The position numbers and the translations under genes were made by a program. A stretch of 53,761 bases of DNA from contig JAHEBX010000004.1 in assembly GCA_024642045.1 (NCBI GenBank), positions 1 to 53,761 of the forward strand. The letters are read 5' to 3'. The notes under the pieces were generated by a model. The model searched no databases. It was given only the letters and a program-made list of their open reading frames with translations, and was not told the origin of the DNA. This document shows positions 42,662 through 53,261 of this stretch, in pieces. How positions within the stretch are numbered: the stretch's first letter is position 1; every line of letters starts with the position of its first letter. This stretch comes from Pseudorhodobacter sp. (GTDB lineage Bacteria > Pseudomonadota > Alphaproteobacteria > Rhodobacterales > Rhodobacteraceae).

Positions 42662-43351
42662 ATGGAAGCCACCGCTATGGCGCAAGAGATTGATTTCTCT
42701 ATGCTCGCCTTATTCGCACGTGCGACATTCACGGTCAAAATCGTGATGATCCTGTTGATTGGAATGTCCTTTTGGTCATGGTCGATCATCATTCGCAAAC
42801 ACATATTGTTCCGAACAGCACGCGGCGAATCCACTGTGTTTGATCGTGCCTTTTGGTCAGGCGAGCCTTTGGACGAGCTGTTCGAAAAGATCGGGTCCGA
42901 ACCGCAGGGACCGTCCGAAAAGATTTTCGCCTCTGGCATGCTGGAATGGCGGCGCAGTCACCGGCAGGATGGCGGGCTGATCGCGGGGGCGCAAAGCCGC
43001 ATTGACCGCGCGATGGACGTGGCGATTGCACGCGAAAGCGAAGGCTTGAACAAAGGTCTGTCGTTCCTTGCCACAGTGGGCGCCACGGCGCCGTTCATTG
43101 GCCTGTTCGGCACGGTCTATGGCATCATGCACGCCTTTACCGAGATTGCCGCCAGCAAGAATACCGATCTTGCCACCGTCGCCCCCGGTATCGCCGAGGC
43201 GCTGATGGCCACGGGTATCGGGCTTGTGGCCGCGATCCCGGCGGTTATTTTCTATAACAAGCTGAATGCCGACAGCGAACATATCATCTCGGGTTACGAG
43301 GCCTTTGCCGACGAATTCGCGACGATCCTGTCGCGCCAGCTGGATTCTTGA
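42662..43351 (+). CDS. tolQ: TolQ, inner membrane proton channel subunit
   Basis: TolQ with TolR forms the proton-driven motor that powers TolA and outer membrane constriction at division. The 229-residue ExbB/TolQ family protein has helix 1 (about 22-41, ILLIGMSFWSWSIII), the cytoplasmic loop, and the two C-terminal helices with ATVGATAPFIGLFGTVYGIMHAF and IAEALMATGIGLVAAIPAVIFYN. The ATG at 42662 gives the family length. TolR starts four bases after its stop. Confidence 0.96.
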   Translation: MEATAMAQEIDFSMLALFARATFTVKIVMILLIGMSFWSWSIIIRKHILFRTARGESTVFDRAFWSGEPLDELFEKIGSEPQGPSEKIFASGMLEWRRSHRQDGGLIAGAQSRIDRAMDVAIARESEGLNKGLSFLATVGATAPFIGLFGTVYGIMHAFTEIAASKNTDLATVAPGIAEALMATGIGLVAAIPAVIFYNKLNADSEHIISGYEAFADEFATILSRQLDS

Positions 43352-43354
43352 CCG

Positions 43355-43819
43355 ATGGGCGCGGGGGTCGTCAAAAAGTCGGGCGGGGGCGGGCGTCGCA
43401 GGCGTCGCGGGTCCTCAGCTGCGATGGCCGATATCAACATCACGCCGTTTGTGGACGTGATGCTTGTGCTTTTGATCATCTTTATGGTCACGGCACCCAT
43501 GCTGACCGTGGGCGTGCCGCTGGAGCTGCCAAAATCGGCGGCGGCAAGCCTGCCAACCGAGGCAGAGCCGCCGCTGACGGTGTCTTTGACTGCGGACGGT
43601 CTGGTGATGATCGAAACCACCGAAGTTCCCGAGGATCAACTGATCCCCAAGCTGCGCGCGATTGCTGACACGCGGAAATCCGACAAGATCTTTTTGCGCG
43701 CTGATGGCAACCTTCCTTATACCCGCGTGGCCGAAGTGATGGGCGCGCTGTCGGCGGGCGGGTTCAACAACATTGGCCTTGTCACCGATACGGGCGGCTC
43801 TGCGATGGGTGGCAACTAG
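43355..43819 (+). CDS. tolR: TolR, motor subunit
   Basis: This 154-residue ExbD/TolR protein has a basic N-terminus and one membrane helix preceded by ADINITPFVDVMLVLLIIFMV, which contains the essential Asp in the helix. The periplasmic domain has LRADGNLPYTRVAEVMGALSAGGFNNIGLVTDT. It sits directly between tolQ and tolA. Confidence 0.96.
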   Translation: MGAGVVKKSGGGGRRRRRGSSAAMADINITPFVDVMLVLLIIFMVTAPMLTVGVPLELPKSAAASLPTEAEPPLTVSLTADGLVMIETTEVPEDQLIPKLRAIADTRKSDKIFLRADGNLPYTRVAEVMGALSAGGFNNIGLVTDTGGSAMGGN

Positions 43820-43826
43820 AACGGCG

Positions 43827-45014
43827 ATGGACAAAAGCCAAACCATCTCGGGCATCGGCCATGCGGTTGTGATCACCTGGATCGTTCTGGGGGACTGGCT
43901 GTTTGCGCCGCGCGAAGTGCCGCCACCGGATGCGGTACAGGTTTCGATGGTGTCGGAATCCGAGTTGCAGGCGATGATGGATGCGGCCCCCAAGACCGAC
44001 CTTCCGCCGGCCGACACACCTGCAACCGAGCCCGCGGTCAAGCCGCCAGAGCCGGTTAAGCCTGTGCCGCCGACGCCTGCCCCCACGCCTGCACCACCGC
44101 CCAAACCTGCAGCGGACCCTGTTGCTGCGCCCGAACCGCCGCCCGAAGTGCCTGTAGCCCCCGATCCGCAGCCGATAGAAGCCCCGCCCGCTGTGGCGCC
44201 GATTGCCGCACAGGAACAGCCCGTACCGACACCGCCCAGCACCAAAAAGCCAAAGCCGCGCCCGATTGATCGTGTGGCCGTAGTGCCGGTTGAAAGCCCG
44301 GTAAAGACACCGGATGTCGCCGATCAGGTCGTGCCTGACGTGACCGACCAGCCCGCGCCGGATGCGCCTGTGGTGCCCGAGAAAAAACCGCCAGCCGCGC
44401 CGCAAGAGGCGACCACGCAAGTGGTGACCGAAGACAACACCGCCACCGACGCGCCGCAACTGGCCCCGACGACCAGCCGCCGTCCACAAACGCGCCCCGA
44501 AAAGCCGGTTGCACCCGTCAAGGTTGCCGCCGACAGTTCGGCCGCAGATGCTCAGGCCAAAGCCGACGCAAAAGCTGTGGCGGACGCGACGGCCGCAGCG
44601 GATGCTCAGGCGCAAGCCGAGGCCGATGCCGTCGCCGCAGCACTTGCTGCCGCTGCGGATACGGGCGGTGCGCAGAATGTGCCCGAAGGCCCGCCGATGA
44701 GCCAATCGGAAATCGAAGGCCTGCATGTGGCGATCAACAAGTGCTGGAACACCGGCACGATGTCGACCGAGGCGCTGAACACCACGATCCAGATCCGCGT
44801 CGAGATGAAAGAAGATGGCAAGCCCGACTATGCCAGCATCAAGATGACCGGCTTTAGTGGCGGCACTGAGGCCGCAGCGCAGGTGTCTTTTCAGGTTGCC
44901 CGCAAGGCCGTCGTGCTTTGTGGCAAGTCAGGCTATGATCTGGACCCCGCGAAATACGGGCAATGGAATGTGTTGAACATGACTTTTGACCCCAACGGAA
45001 TGCGGTTGCGCTGA
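43827..45014 (+). CDS. tolA: TolA, envelope-spanning energy transducer
   Basis: TolA links the TolQR motor to Pal and TolB. The 395-residue protein has one N-terminal helix (about 9-26), a long Pro/Ala/Lys/Val-rich periplasmic region with an Ala-Asp-Ala-Gln series, and a C-terminal domain (from about 305) containing [32 protein letters not shown]. It is much less conserved than its neighbours, as usual. The ATG at 43827 begins seven bases after the tolR stop. Confidence 0.92.
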   Translation: MDKSQTISGIGHAVVITWIVLGDWLFAPREVPPPDAVQVSMVSESELQAMMDAAPKTDLPPADTPATEPAVKPPEPVKPVPPTPAPTPAPPPKPAADPVAAPEPPPEVPVAPDPQPIEAPPAVAPIAAQEQPVPTPPSTKKPKPRPIDRVAVVPVESPVKTPDVADQVVPDVTDQPAPDAPVVPEKKPPAAPQEATTQVVTEDNTATDAPQLAPTTSRRPQTRPEKPVAPVKVAADSSAADAQAKADAKAVADATAAADAQAQAEADAVAAALAAAADTGGAQNVPEGPPMSQSEIEGLHVAINKCWNTGTMSTEALNTTIQIRVEMKEDGKPDYASIKMTGFSGGTEAAAQVSFQVARKAVVLCGKSGYDLDPAKYGQWNVLNMTFDPNGMRLR

Positions 45015-45106
45015 TGGCTGCGTTTTTCCCCTTGTCGCATGTCGCGACCAAGACCAGACTTGGGCCAGAGCAGGCCACCAGAAACCCCGTGCGAAACGAG
45101 GACAGG

Positions 45107-46429
45107 ATGACAAACTTCAAATCCCTTACTGCCGCCCTTTTGTTCGGGCTGTCCAGCCTGATCGGCGGGGCCGCACATGCAGAACTGACGCTGCCGCCCT
45201 TTACCGATGGTGTAATCGAGCCGATGCCGATTGCCGTGCCCGATTTTGTCGACGAGGGCGGCGCGGGGGATCTGGCGCGCAACATCGCAGCGGTGGTGGC
45301 CTCAGATCTGGCGGGGACGGGGCTCTTCGCCAATACGCCGAAAGAGGCCTATATCAGCAACATCACGTCGTTTGATGCGCCGGTTTCATATCCTGACTGG
45401 CAGGCGATCAACGTGCAGGCTCTGATCACAGGGGCTGTGCAGGCGGGTGGCGACCGGATTGTGGTCAAGTTCCGGCTGTTTGACGTGGCCACGGGTCAGC
45501 AGCAGGGCGACGGTCTGCAATTTGCCGGCACACCACAAAGCTGGCGGCGGATGGCGCATAAGGTGGCCGATGCGGTCTATAGCCGGATCACGGGTGAGGG
45601 CCCCTATTTCGACAGCCGCGTGGTCTTTGTGGCCGAGAGCGGCCCGAAGAACAAACGTCAAAAGCGTCTGGGCGTGATGGATTACGATGGCGCGAATGTG
45701 TCTTATCTTACAGACAGCTCGTCGATCGTTCTGGCGCCGCGCTTTTCGCCTTCGGGTGACCGCATCCTGTATACCTCTTACGCCTCGGGCTTTCCCGCGA
45801 TCTATCTGATGGATGTCGGCAGCCTGCAAACCCGCAATTTGGGCGAATTGCCCGGCACGATGACCTTTGCGCCGCGTTTTTCGCCCGATGGCAACACAGT
45901 GGTGTTCAGCCTCGAGCAGGGCGGCAATACGGACATCTATTCGATGGATATCGGCTCGGGTCAGATGCGGCAGTTGACCAACGCGCCCTCCATCGAAACC
46001 TCGCCTTGTTTTAGCCCCGATGGCAGCCAGATCGTGTTTGAATCCGACCGCTCTGGCACGCAGCAGATCTATATCATGCCGGCGAGTGGCGGCGAGCCTG
46101 TGCGGATTTCCAACGGCAAGGGGCGCTATTCCACCCCTGTCTGGAGCCCGAGGGGCGATATGGTTGCCTTTACCAAGCAAAACGAGGGCCGCTTCCATAT
46201 TGGTGTCATGAAAACCGATGGCTCGGAAGAACGGCTGCTCTCGGCCTCGTTCCTTGACGAAGGCCCGACTTGGGCACCAAATGGCCGCGTGATCATGTTT
46301 ACTCGTGAAGGTGCGGGCGCGGGCGGGCAGGCCGGATTGATGTCGGTGGACATCACCGGGCGCAACCTGAGGTCGATCAAGACCGATGGTCCCGCCTCTG
46401 ATCCGGCATGGTCACCACTTTTGCCCTGA
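45107..46429 (+). CDS. tolB: TolB, periplasmic beta-propeller
   Basis: TolB binds Pal and TolA in the periplasm. The 440-residue product has a signal peptide ([25 protein letters not shown]), an N-terminal domain with [27 protein letters not shown], and six propeller repeats marked by FSPxGxxIxF units such as [31 protein letters not shown] and [20 protein letters not shown] prefer the ATG at 45107 behind GAGGACAGG, since it starts the signal peptide; an ATG at 45014 overlaps the tolA stop. Confidence 0.95.
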   Translation: MTNFKSLTAALLFGLSSLIGGAAHAELTLPPFTDGVIEPMPIAVPDFVDEGGAGDLARNIAAVVASDLAGTGLFANTPKEAYISNITSFDAPVSYPDWQAINVQALITGAVQAGGDRIVVKFRLFDVATGQQQGDGLQFAGTPQSWRRMAHKVADAVYSRITGEGPYFDSRVVFVAESGPKNKRQKRLGVMDYDGANVSYLTDSSSIVLAPRFSPSGDRILYTSYASGFPAIYLMDVGSLQTRNLGELPGTMTFAPRFSPDGNTVVFSLEQGGNTDIYSMDIGSGQMRQLTNAPSIETSPCFSPDGSQIVFESDRSGTQQIYIMPASGGEPVRISNGKGRYSTPVWSPRGDMVAFTKQNEGRFHIGVMKTDGSEERLLSASFLDEGPTWAPNGRVIMFTREGAGAGGQAGLMSVDITGRNLRSIKTDGPASDPAWSPLLP

Positions 46430-46437
46430 TCCCCTGC

Positions 46438-46462
46438 GCGCCGCCGATTCCCTTGGCGGCGC
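46438..46462 (+). repeat. Hairpin between tolB and pal
   Basis: GCGCCGCC and GGCGGCGC form an eight-base stem around a nine-base loop directly after tolB. No T-run follows, so it more likely stabilises or processes the mRNA than ends it. Confidence 0.5.
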
Positions 46463-46512
46463 AAAGCTGTTATACCGGCTGAAATCGAGCACATAAGAAT
46501 AAGGACAAACAC

Positions 46513-47055
46513 ATGTCTCTCGTCTCTAAATCCCTTCTCCTGGTCGTGGCCTTTGGTCTGGCCGCGTGTAATAACCCCAACCGCTATGGCGCGGGCGGGG
46601 TCGGTGGTGCAGGTGCCAATGGAGCCAATGGCGGCGCCAATGGTGGCTATGTTGACACCAACGGCTTGGGCGATCCGTCCAACCCGCGCTCTATTGCGTA
46701 TTTCAATCAGGCGGTTGGCGATCGCGTGTTGTTTCCGGTCGACCAGTCAAGCCTGACCGACGAGGCGCGCGGCGTGCTTGCACAACAGGCGCAATGGCTG
46801 CAAACCAACTCCGACTATGCCATCATCATCGAGGGCCACGCCGACGAGCAGGGCACACGAGAGTATAACCTTGCGCTTGGCGCGCGTCGTGCAGCCTCGG
46901 TTCAGAACTATCTGATCAGCCAAGGCGTGCCCGCCAGCCGGATGCGCACCATCTCTTATGGCAAGGAACGGCCGATCGAGATCTGCTCGGAAGAGGCCTG
47001 CTATGCCAAAAACCGCCGCGCCGTTACCGTTTTGTCCGCTGGCCTCGGCTCGTAA
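46513..47055 (+). CDS. pal: Pal lipoprotein, first copy
   Basis: Pal is the outer membrane lipoprotein that binds peptidoglycan and the Tol proteins. The 180-residue product has a lipobox (LAAC at residues 16-19), a Gly/Asn-rich linker and an OmpA-like domain from about residue 60 with VLFPVDQSSLTDEARGVL, IEGHADEQGTREYNLALGARRA and ISYGKERPIEICSEEACYAKNRRAV. It is followed 42 bp later by a near-copy of the same gene. Confidence 0.95.
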   Translation: MSLVSKSLLLVVAFGLAACNNPNRYGAGGVGGAGANGANGGANGGYVDTNGLGDPSNPRSIAYFNQAVGDRVLFPVDQSSLTDEARGVLAQQAQWLQTNSDYAIIIEGHADEQGTREYNLALGARRAASVQNYLISQGVPASRMRTISYGKERPIEICSEEACYAKNRRAVTVLSAGLGS

Positions 47056-47097
47056 TCCCTATTGCCCTAAACGGGCCGCCCAATAAAGGAAATCAAG

Positions 47098-47610
47098 ATG
47101 TCTTATGCAGTAAAGGCCCTTCTGATCGTCGCAGCGCTGGGCCTTTCGGCTTGCGCCAAAAAGCCCGGTCTGAATGATGGCGCAATGAATGGCGGCAACA
47201 ATGCTGCGCAATATGGTGCCTTGGGCGACCCGTCAGACCCACGCTCGATTGCCTATTTCAACCAGACGGTCGGAGACCGTGTCCTGTTTGCGGTGGATCA
47301 GTCCACCATCTCGGACGAAGGGCGTGGCACCTTGTCGGCGCAGGCGCAGTGGCTGACGGCAAACCCCGACTATGCCGTTATCATCGAAGGCCATGCCGAC
47401 GAGCAGGGCACGCGCGAGTATAACCTTGCGCTTGGCGCGCGTCGCGCCGCTGCCGCACAGAACTATCTGATTTCGCAGGGTGTTCCCGCGAGCCGCATGC
47501 GTACGATTTCCTATGGCAAAGAGCGCCCGATCGAGATTTGCTCGGAAGAGGCCTGCTATGCCAAGAACCGCCGTGCGGTGACGGTGCTGTCGATGGGCGC
47601 GGGGTCGTAA
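47098..47610 (+). CDS. pal: Pal lipoprotein, second copy
   Basis: This 170-residue lipoprotein (lipobox LSAC) has the same OmpA-like domain as the gene before it: the last 90 residues differ at only a handful of positions, while the linker is different (KPGLNDGAMNGGNNAAQYG). Most differences in the shared DNA are silent. The pair is a tandem duplication under selection and not a recent artefact. Both genes have their own ribosome binding site (AAGGA here). Confidence 0.95.
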   Translation: MSYAVKALLIVAALGLSACAKKPGLNDGAMNGGNNAAQYGALGDPSDPRSIAYFNQTVGDRVLFAVDQSTISDEGRGTLSAQAQWLTANPDYAVIIEGHADEQGTREYNLALGARRAAAAQNYLISQGVPASRMRTISYGKERPIEICSEEACYAKNRRAVTVLSMGAGS

Positions 47611-47614
47611 TCTG

Positions 47615-48448
47615 ATGCGCGCGCTGGTCTTTGCCCTCGCACTGCTGCCGCTGCCTGCTTTGGCGCAGGACAAGGCGCAGACATTGGCTGATGTGAAAAC
47701 CGAACTCGGCCAGTTACAGGCCGATTTCAATGCGCTGAAGGCCGAACTTGTCACCACTGGCGCGATGCAGTCAGGTGCTGCGGGCGGCGACGCCTTGCAG
47801 CGGCTGGATGCAATCGAGGCGGCGCTGACACGGCTGACCAGCAAATCCGAAGAGATCGAGTTAAAGGTCAACCGCGTGGCCAGCGACGGCACGGCGCGGA
47901 TTGCCGATATGGAGTATCGCATCTGCGAGCAGACCGAGGGATGCGATCCGGGCAATTTGCCGGCCACGCCGCCCTTGGGGAGCGACACGACAGCCGGTGC
48001 TGCGGTCCCCGCTGCGGCCGCTCCGGCTGCGGCCGCGACGGCTGCTGACACCGGACCTGAATTGGCCATTGGCGAAAAGAGCGATTTTGACCGGGCCAAG
48101 GCGGTGCTCGGTCAAGGTGACTTTCGCGGCGCCGCGGACCTCTTTAAGACCTTTACCGAATCCTATCCTGGCTCACCGCTGACCCAAGAAGCGCAGTATA
48201 GCCGGGGCGAGGCGCTGCGGCAGGCGGGCGATATCGCCGAAGCCTCACGCGCCTATCTGGATGCGTTTTCGGGCAAACCCGATGGCCCGTTTGCGCCGCA
48301 AGCCTTGCTGAAACTGGGGCAGGGCCTTGGCGATCTGGGCCAGAAACAAGATGCCTGCGTGACGCTGGGCGAGGTCGTGAACCGCTTTATGGGCACCACC
48401 TCGGCGACCGAAGCACAGGTGTCGATGCAGGGACTTGCGTGCCAGTAG
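47615..48448 (+). CDS. cpoB: CpoB (YbgF), division coordinator
   Basis: CpoB tunes peptidoglycan synthesis with Tol function at division. The 277-residue periplasmic protein has a signal peptide (MRALVFALALLPLPALA), a coiled coil (about 20-100: LADVKTELGQLQADFNALKAELV), an Ala/Pro-rich linker and C-terminal TPR repeats (from about 155: FDRAKAVLGQGDFRGAADLFKTFTESYPGSPL). It starts five bases after the second pal gene. Confidence 0.93.
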   Translation: MRALVFALALLPLPALAQDKAQTLADVKTELGQLQADFNALKAELVTTGAMQSGAAGGDALQRLDAIEAALTRLTSKSEEIELKVNRVASDGTARIADMEYRICEQTEGCDPGNLPATPPLGSDTTAGAAVPAAAAPAAAATAADTGPELAIGEKSDFDRAKAVLGQGDFRGAADLFKTFTESYPGSPLTQEAQYSRGEALRQAGDIAEASRAYLDAFSGKPDGPFAPQALLKLGQGLGDLGQKQDACVTLGEVVNRFMGTTSATEAQVSMQGLACQ

Positions 48449-49746
48449 GCGAAAATCCCTATGATTGGTTGCAGCAGATGGGAGAGGACTTCCATCTGCT
48501 TTTTAATGTGGCGATGGTCTTTGGCTATGGCGACGATCATGCGGGCGAGACACCGGCGCGATCTGGACCGATTGGAATCGCGGTTTCAGGCGGCAGCGAC
48601 TCGCTTGCCATGTTGCATTTATTTGCAACCGACGCTGCGCGAATGGGTGGCAGGCTGAAGGCCGTCACGGTCGACCATGGCCTGCGACCCGAGTCTGCAG
48701 CAGAAGCGGAGCAGGTTGGCCAGATCTGTGCGCGGCTTGGCGTGCCGCATCGGGTATTGCGCTGGCAGCATGGCGGTGTCGAGGGCAATCTGCAGGATCA
48801 GGCGCGGCGCGCGCGCTATGGGCTGATCGGCGCATGGGCGCGGGCAGAGGGGGTTGCGGATGTGATGATCGGCCATACGGCGGACGATCAGGCCGAGACC
48901 TTTCTGATGGGCCTGGGCCGTGCGGCGGGTTTGGATGGACTGACAGGCATGCGTACGCACTGGGTGGCTGATGGCGTGACGTTTTGGCGGCCTTTGCTGG
49001 GCCTGAGCCGTGCCGAGCTGCGGGCCTTCTTGACGCGCCATCGCGTGGACTGGATTGACGACCCTTCCAACGAGAACGACCGCTTTGTTCGGATCAAGGC
49101 GCGTCGGGTTCTCCAAGCACTGAAACCGTTGGGTGTCACGGTGGACCGGCTGAATGAAACGATCCGCCACCTTGCGCAGGCTCAGGAGGGGCTGCGCGTC
49201 GCCACCTTGCAAGCTTGGGATCGCCTTGGCCGCGAAGAAGCGGGCGCGCTGCATATCGGGCAACCCGAATTCTTGCAGCTGGGCTGGGAGGTGCAACGGC
49301 GCATTCTGTTGGCCGCGATCCACTGGCTTGCCAATGATGATTATGCACCACGGGGGCGCAAGCTCGCAACGCTTCAGGCATCCATCGCGCAGGGTCGAGA
49401 TGCAACTTTGAACGGGTGCCGTTTTCGCATCAAAGAACAAACACTGTCGGTTTACCGCGAACCGAAAGCCGTCAAGAGCCTCGAAGGCCCGACCACAGAC
49501 GTCTGGGACAGGCGCTGGCAAATGAGCGGTCCTCATGCGCCCGGTTTGCGCCTTCGCGCGCTAGGCGTCGAGGGCTTGGCTGCGATCAAAAACTGGCGTG
49601 AGGTGCAAATCCCACGCGATGCGCTGTTGGTCAGCCCCGCAATCTGGCAAAATGAAAGGCTTATTGCCGCACCCTTGGCCGGATTTTCTCAAGGTTGGCA
49701 GGCGAAACTGCGCGTTAGCCTAAATGAGTCGATCATATCGCATTGA
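48439..49746 (+). CDS. tilS: tRNA(Ile)-lysidine synthase
   Basis: TilS makes lysidine at C34 of tRNA-Ile2, which changes its decoding to AUA and its identity to Ile. The 435-residue product has the PP-loop [16 protein letters not shown], followed by [45 protein letters not shown] and [19 protein letters not shown]. The GTG at 48439 with AGGGA upstream and an overlap with cpoB is used as start; an ATG at 48478 is possible. Confidence 0.93.
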   Translation: MPVGENPYDWLQQMGEDFHLLFNVAMVFGYGDDHAGETPARSGPIGIAVSGGSDSLAMLHLFATDAARMGGRLKAVTVDHGLRPESAAEAEQVGQICARLGVPHRVLRWQHGGVEGNLQDQARRARYGLIGAWARAEGVADVMIGHTADDQAETFLMGLGRAAGLDGLTGMRTHWVADGVTFWRPLLGLSRAELRAFLTRHRVDWIDDPSNENDRFVRIKARRVLQALKPLGVTVDRLNETIRHLAQAQEGLRVATLQAWDRLGREEAGALHIGQPEFLQLGWEVQRRILLAAIHWLANDDYAPRGRKLATLQASIAQGRDATLNGCRFRIKEQTLSVYREPKAVKSLEGPTTDVWDRRWQMSGPHAPGLRLRALGVEGLAAIKNWREVQIPRDALLVSPAIWQNERLIAAPLAGFSQGWQAKLRVSLNESIISH

Positions 49747-49770
49747 ACCCTGCTGACTTATCTCTATCTT
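49743..49770 (+). promoter_or_regulatory. Candidate ftsH promoter
   Basis: TTGAAC (49743-49748) and TATCTT (49765-49770) are spaced by 16 bp and end 60 bases before the GTG of ftsH. It overlaps the tilS stop. It does not show a clear heat-shock sigma pattern. Confidence 0.4.
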
Positions 49771-49829
49771 ATGCACATCCGCCATCGGGGCCAGACCGGC
49801 CCCCAAGGCCAATAAATACGGAGAGCTTC

Positions 49830-51740
49830 GTGGGTAACGCACGAAACATTGCATTTTGGGTCGTCCTTTTTCTGCTGATCCTTGCACTATTCAAGATGTT
49901 CGATCCCTCGGCGGCGACCAGCGCTGGCACAAGTGTGCCCTATTCTGATTTCATCGAGCGGGTGGACGCGGGCAACGTGGCCGCTGTCACGGTTGATGGT
50001 GAGAATCTGGGTGTGACGGCCAAGGACGGGTCGAAATATGTGGTGGTAGCGCCCAAGGATGACAAACTGGTTGACCGGCTGATCACCAAGAGCGTTGAAG
50101 TGCGCGCGAAAAGCCAAGAGCAGTCGGGCATCTTCTCGCTGATCTCGCTTTGGCTGCCCTTTATCGTGCTGATCGGTATCTGGATTTTCTTTATGAACCG
50201 GATGCAGGGTGGCGGCAAAGGCGGGGCGATGGGCTTTGGCAAATCGCGCGCCAAGCTATTGACCGAAAAGCAGGGCCGCGTGACCTTTGACGACGTGGCT
50301 GGTATCGACGAGGCCAAGGAAGAGCTGGAAGAGATCGTCGAATTCCTGCGCAACCCGCAGAAGTTCAGCCGCTTGGGCGGTAAGATTCCCAAAGGCGCGC
50401 TGCTTGTTGGCCCTCCGGGCACGGGTAAGACGCTGCTGGCACGCGCAATTGCCGGCGAGGCCGGTGTGCCGTTCTTTACCATCTCGGGTTCGGATTTCGT
50501 GGAAATGTTCGTCGGCGTCGGTGCAAGCCGCGTGCGCGACATGTTCGAACAGGCCAAGAAAAACGCCCCCTGCATCGTGTTTATCGACGAAATTGACGCC
50601 GTGGGTCGTGCGCGGGGCGTCGGTATTGGCGGCGGCAATGACGAGCGGGAACAGACGCTTAACCAACTTTTGGTCGAAATGGATGGTTTTGACGCCAATG
50701 AGGGTGTGATCATCGTTGCGGCGACCAACCGCCGCGATGTGCTTGACCCGGCGCTGCTGCGCCCCGGACGGTTTGACCGCCAGATCCATGTGCCGAACCC
50801 TGACATCCGTGGCCGTGAAAAGATCCTGTCGGTCCACGCGCGCAAGGTGCCTTTGGGCCCCGATGTCGATCTGCGCATCATCGCACGCGGTTGCCCCGGC
50901 TTTTCGGGCGCCGATCTTGCGAACCTTGTGAACGAAGCCGCGCTGATGGCGGCGCGTGTTGGCCACCGCTTTGTCACGATGAACGACTTTGAACAGGCCA
51001 AAGACAAGGTGATGATGGGGGCAGAGCGCCGCTCGATGGTGCTGACGGCCGAGCAAAAGGAAATGACCGCCTATCACGAATCGGGCCATGCGATTGTGGG
51101 CATGGCTTTGCCGAAATGTGATCCGGTCTATAAGGCGACGATCATCCCGCGGGGTGGCGCCTTGGGTATGGTGATGAGCCTGCCGGAAATGGACCGTCTG
51201 AACTGGCACAAGGATCAGTGCAAGGAACGCATTGCCATGACCATGGCTGGCAAAGCTGCCGAGATCATCAAATGGGGCGAAGACTCGGTGTCTAACGGTC
51301 CATCGGGCGATATCCAGCAAGCCTCGAGTCTGGCCCGAGCAATGGTTTTGCGGTGGGGAATGTCGGATAAGGTCGGCAACATCGACTATGCCGAGGCGCA
51401 TGAAGGCTATGCGGGCAACACGGGCGGGTTCTCGGTTTCGGCGGAGACCAAGACGATGATCGAGCAAGAGGTCAAGAACCTGATCGACGAAGGTTATGAA
51501 ACCGCGCGTCGGATATTGCTGGAAAAGTCGGTGGAATTTGAGCGCCTTGCCAAGGGTCTGCTTGAGCATGAAACGCTGACCGGCGACGAAATCCGCAAGA
51601 TCGTCGCGGGCGAGGCACTGGACGATCCCGATGATGACAAGGGCGGTGACAAAGGCGGCACCTCTGGCGTCATTGCCATCCCGAAGACGCGTGCGCGCAA
51701 GCCCAAGATTGCCCCAGAGGCGCCGGAGCCCACCGCGTGA
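49830..51740 (+). CDS. ftsH: ATP-dependent membrane zinc protease FtsH
   Basis: FtsH degrades misassembled membrane proteins and short-lived regulators. The 636-residue product has two membrane helices (about 5-22 and 100-120), an AAA domain with Walker [11 protein letters not shown], Walker [16 protein letters not shown] and the second region of homology [20 protein letters not shown], and the zinc motif HESGH (from about residue 415). The GTG at 49830, behind GGAG, starts the first helix with [14 protein letters not shown]. Its stop overlaps the next gene. Confidence 0.97.
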   Translation: MGNARNIAFWVVLFLLILALFKMFDPSAATSAGTSVPYSDFIERVDAGNVAAVTVDGENLGVTAKDGSKYVVVAPKDDKLVDRLITKSVEVRAKSQEQSGIFSLISLWLPFIVLIGIWIFFMNRMQGGGKGGAMGFGKSRAKLLTEKQGRVTFDDVAGIDEAKEELEEIVEFLRNPQKFSRLGGKIPKGALLVGPPGTGKTLLARAIAGEAGVPFFTISGSDFVEMFVGVGASRVRDMFEQAKKNAPCIVFIDEIDAVGRARGVGIGGGNDEREQTLNQLLVEMDGFDANEGVIIVAATNRRDVLDPALLRPGRFDRQIHVPNPDIRGREKILSVHARKVPLGPDVDLRIIARGCPGFSGADLANLVNEAALMAARVGHRFVTMNDFEQAKDKVMMGAERRSMVLTAEQKEMTAYHESGHAIVGMALPKCDPVYKATIIPRGGALGMVMSLPEMDRLNWHKDQCKERIAMTMAGKAAEIIKWGEDSVSNGPSGDIQQASSLARAMVLRWGMSDKVGNIDYAEAHEGYAGNTGGFSVSAETKTMIEQEVKNLIDEGYETARRILLEKSVEFERLAKGLLEHETLTGDEIRKIVAGEALDDPDDDKGGDKGGTSGVIAIPKTRARKPKIAPEAPEPTA

Positions 51741-52522
51741 GCGTCAAGCGCCCAGAAACTGATTGGAACCCCGAGGCCTACGCAAGGTTTCGGGGTTTGC
51801 GTTTGCGCCCTGCACTTGATCTGTTGGCACAGGTCGAGGTTTTACCGCACGGCCCGGTGGTGGATCTGGGCTGTGGCGATGGGGCCGCTGCGGCAGCGCT
51901 GTCGGCGCTCGCTGAGGGTGAGCTGATCGGTGTCGATCAGTCGCCAGCCATGTTGGCCAAGGCCAAAGGCTATGATCAATTGATCGAGGCCGATATTGAG
52001 CGCTGGCTGCCCAAGGTGCCACCTGCGCTGATTTTTTCCAACGCGGCGCTGCATTGGTTGCCGGATCACGCCAGCCTGATGCCTCGGCTGGCCGCGATGC
52101 TCGCGCCGGGCGGCATGCTGGCGGTGCAGATGCCGCGTCAGTTCAACGCGCCTTCGCATCGGTTCTTGCGCGATATTGCGGCGGCAATGTTCCCGGACCG
52201 GTTTGACACGACGGGCTATGTGCCGCCGGTGCAAAACGCCGCCGACTATTGCGCCTTGCTCCGGCCACTAGGGGCGGTGAATGCCTGGGAAAGCGAATAC
52301 GTTCAGCAGTTACCGGCCGATACTGCCATGCATCCGGTGCGCGCCTTTACCGCCTCGACCGCCATGCGACCCATCGTGGAAAAGCTGAGCGAGGCTGAGC
52401 AGGTCGATTTTTGTGCCCGCTATGATGCAGCGCTTGCGGCGGCCTATCCATTGCAGGCCGACGGTTCGGTCTTGTTCCCGTTCCGGCGGGTGTTCTTTAC
52501 GCTCAAGACGCTCAAGGTCTGA
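51737..52522 (+). CDS. tam: Trans-aconitate methyltransferase-like protein
   Basis: This 261-residue class I methyltransferase resembles Tam, which methylates trans-aconitate: it has [22 protein letters not shown] near the start, SAM motif [16 protein letters not shown], the acidic [12 protein letters not shown] and the characteristic [19 protein letters not shown] and [14 protein letters not shown]. The GTG start overlaps the ftsH stop (GTGA), so it is co-transcribed. The substrate assignment rests on similarity only. Confidence 0.85.
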   Translation: MSVKRPETDWNPEAYARFRGLRLRPALDLLAQVEVLPHGPVVDLGCGDGAAAAALSALAEGELIGVDQSPAMLAKAKGYDQLIEADIERWLPKVPPALIFSNAALHWLPDHASLMPRLAAMLAPGGMLAVQMPRQFNAPSHRFLRDIAAAMFPDRFDTTGYVPPVQNAADYCALLRPLGAVNAWESEYVQQLPADTAMHPVRAFTASTAMRPIVEKLSEAEQVDFCARYDAALAAAYPLQADGSVLFPFRRVFFTLKTLKV

Positions 52523-52523
52523 G

Positions 52524-53114
52524 ATGCCAGTCTTGAAACCCACCAATTTTGTCGGCACCGTTACCTGGCTTGGGCGCGTCGGCGAAGGGCTTGCGTCGGC
52601 CCCCGCAGATCAGCTGGACGCCGGGCTTGACGGCGTCGTGGGCGAAAAACATGCGGGCCTGACCCGTGCGTCCTGCAGCCGTGTGACATCGCAGTATTCC
52701 AAAGGCACCGAGATCCGCAACACGCGGCAGTTTTCGTTGCTTGCGGCCGAGGATCTGGTTGCCATTGCCACCGCGATGGGGCTGGCCAGCCTGTCGCCTG
52801 CCCTGCTGGGCGCATCAATGGTGATCGCGGGCATCCCCGATTTCAGCCATGTTCCCCCGGGCTCGCGGCTGCAGGCGCCTTCGGGTGCCACGCTGGTGGT
52901 CGATCTGGAAAACCGCCCCTGCACCTTGCCCGCCCGCGAGATCGAGACAGCGCACCCCGGCTTTGGTGCCGCCTTCAAGCCTGCCGCCAAGGGGCGTCGT
53001 GGCGTCGTGGCATGGGTCGAACGCGCGGGCATCTTTCGCTTGGGCGACCGCATCCGCCTGCACATTCCCGATCAGCCCGTCTGGGCGCATCTTGCTGCGG
53101 CGCGGCGCGGCTGA
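52524..53114 (+). CDS. MOSC domain protein
   Basis: This 196-residue protein fits a MOSC (molybdenum cofactor sulfurase C-terminal) domain: GTVTWLGRVGEGLASAP at the start, YSKGTEIRNTRQFSLLAAEDLVAIATAMG, PALLGASMVIAGIPDFSHVPPGSRLQ and a C-terminal segment with the family's GRRGVVAWVERAGIFRLGDRIRL. MOSC proteins handle sulfur at molybdenum centres; no Cys stands out as the usual catalytic one except in LTRASCSRV and NRPCTLPAR. The ATG begins two bases after the tam stop. Confidence 0.82.
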   Translation: MPVLKPTNFVGTVTWLGRVGEGLASAPADQLDAGLDGVVGEKHAGLTRASCSRVTSQYSKGTEIRNTRQFSLLAAEDLVAIATAMGLASLSPALLGASMVIAGIPDFSHVPPGSRLQAPSGATLVVDLENRPCTLPAREIETAHPGFGAAFKPAAKGRRGVVAWVERAGIFRLGDRIRLHIPDQPVWAHLAAARRG

Positions 53115-53139
53115 CAGGTTTCACAGGCGAACCCAAAGG

Positions 53140-53190
53140 TTCCGATCGGAAACTCCTGCTGGCGATTTTGCGTCGGGAGGCGTCGCAAAA
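53140..53190. promoter_or_regulatory. Palindromes upstream of fhs
   Basis: A perfect 12-bp palindrome TTCCGATCGGAA (53140-53151) is followed by an inverted repeat TTTTGCG-N11-CGCAAAA (53166-53190), about 70-120 bp before the fhs start. They may be operator or leader structures. No known riboswitch pattern was recognised. Confidence 0.4.
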
Positions 53191-53261
53191 GGTCATTCTG
53201 TCGCAGGTCGGCTGGGGTATCACCTCGGCAACGGGATAAAACTGCCCCGAGGGAGAGAACC

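Noticed and set aside
49940-51569. Long open frames on the reverse strand opposite ftsH
   Set aside because: These are shadows of the ftsH reading frame. The plus strand contains the Walker and HESGH motifs.
53115-53261. THF or SAH/SAM riboswitch upstream of fhs
   Set aside because: No conserved core of these riboswitches could be recognised. The simple palindromes alone are not enough.
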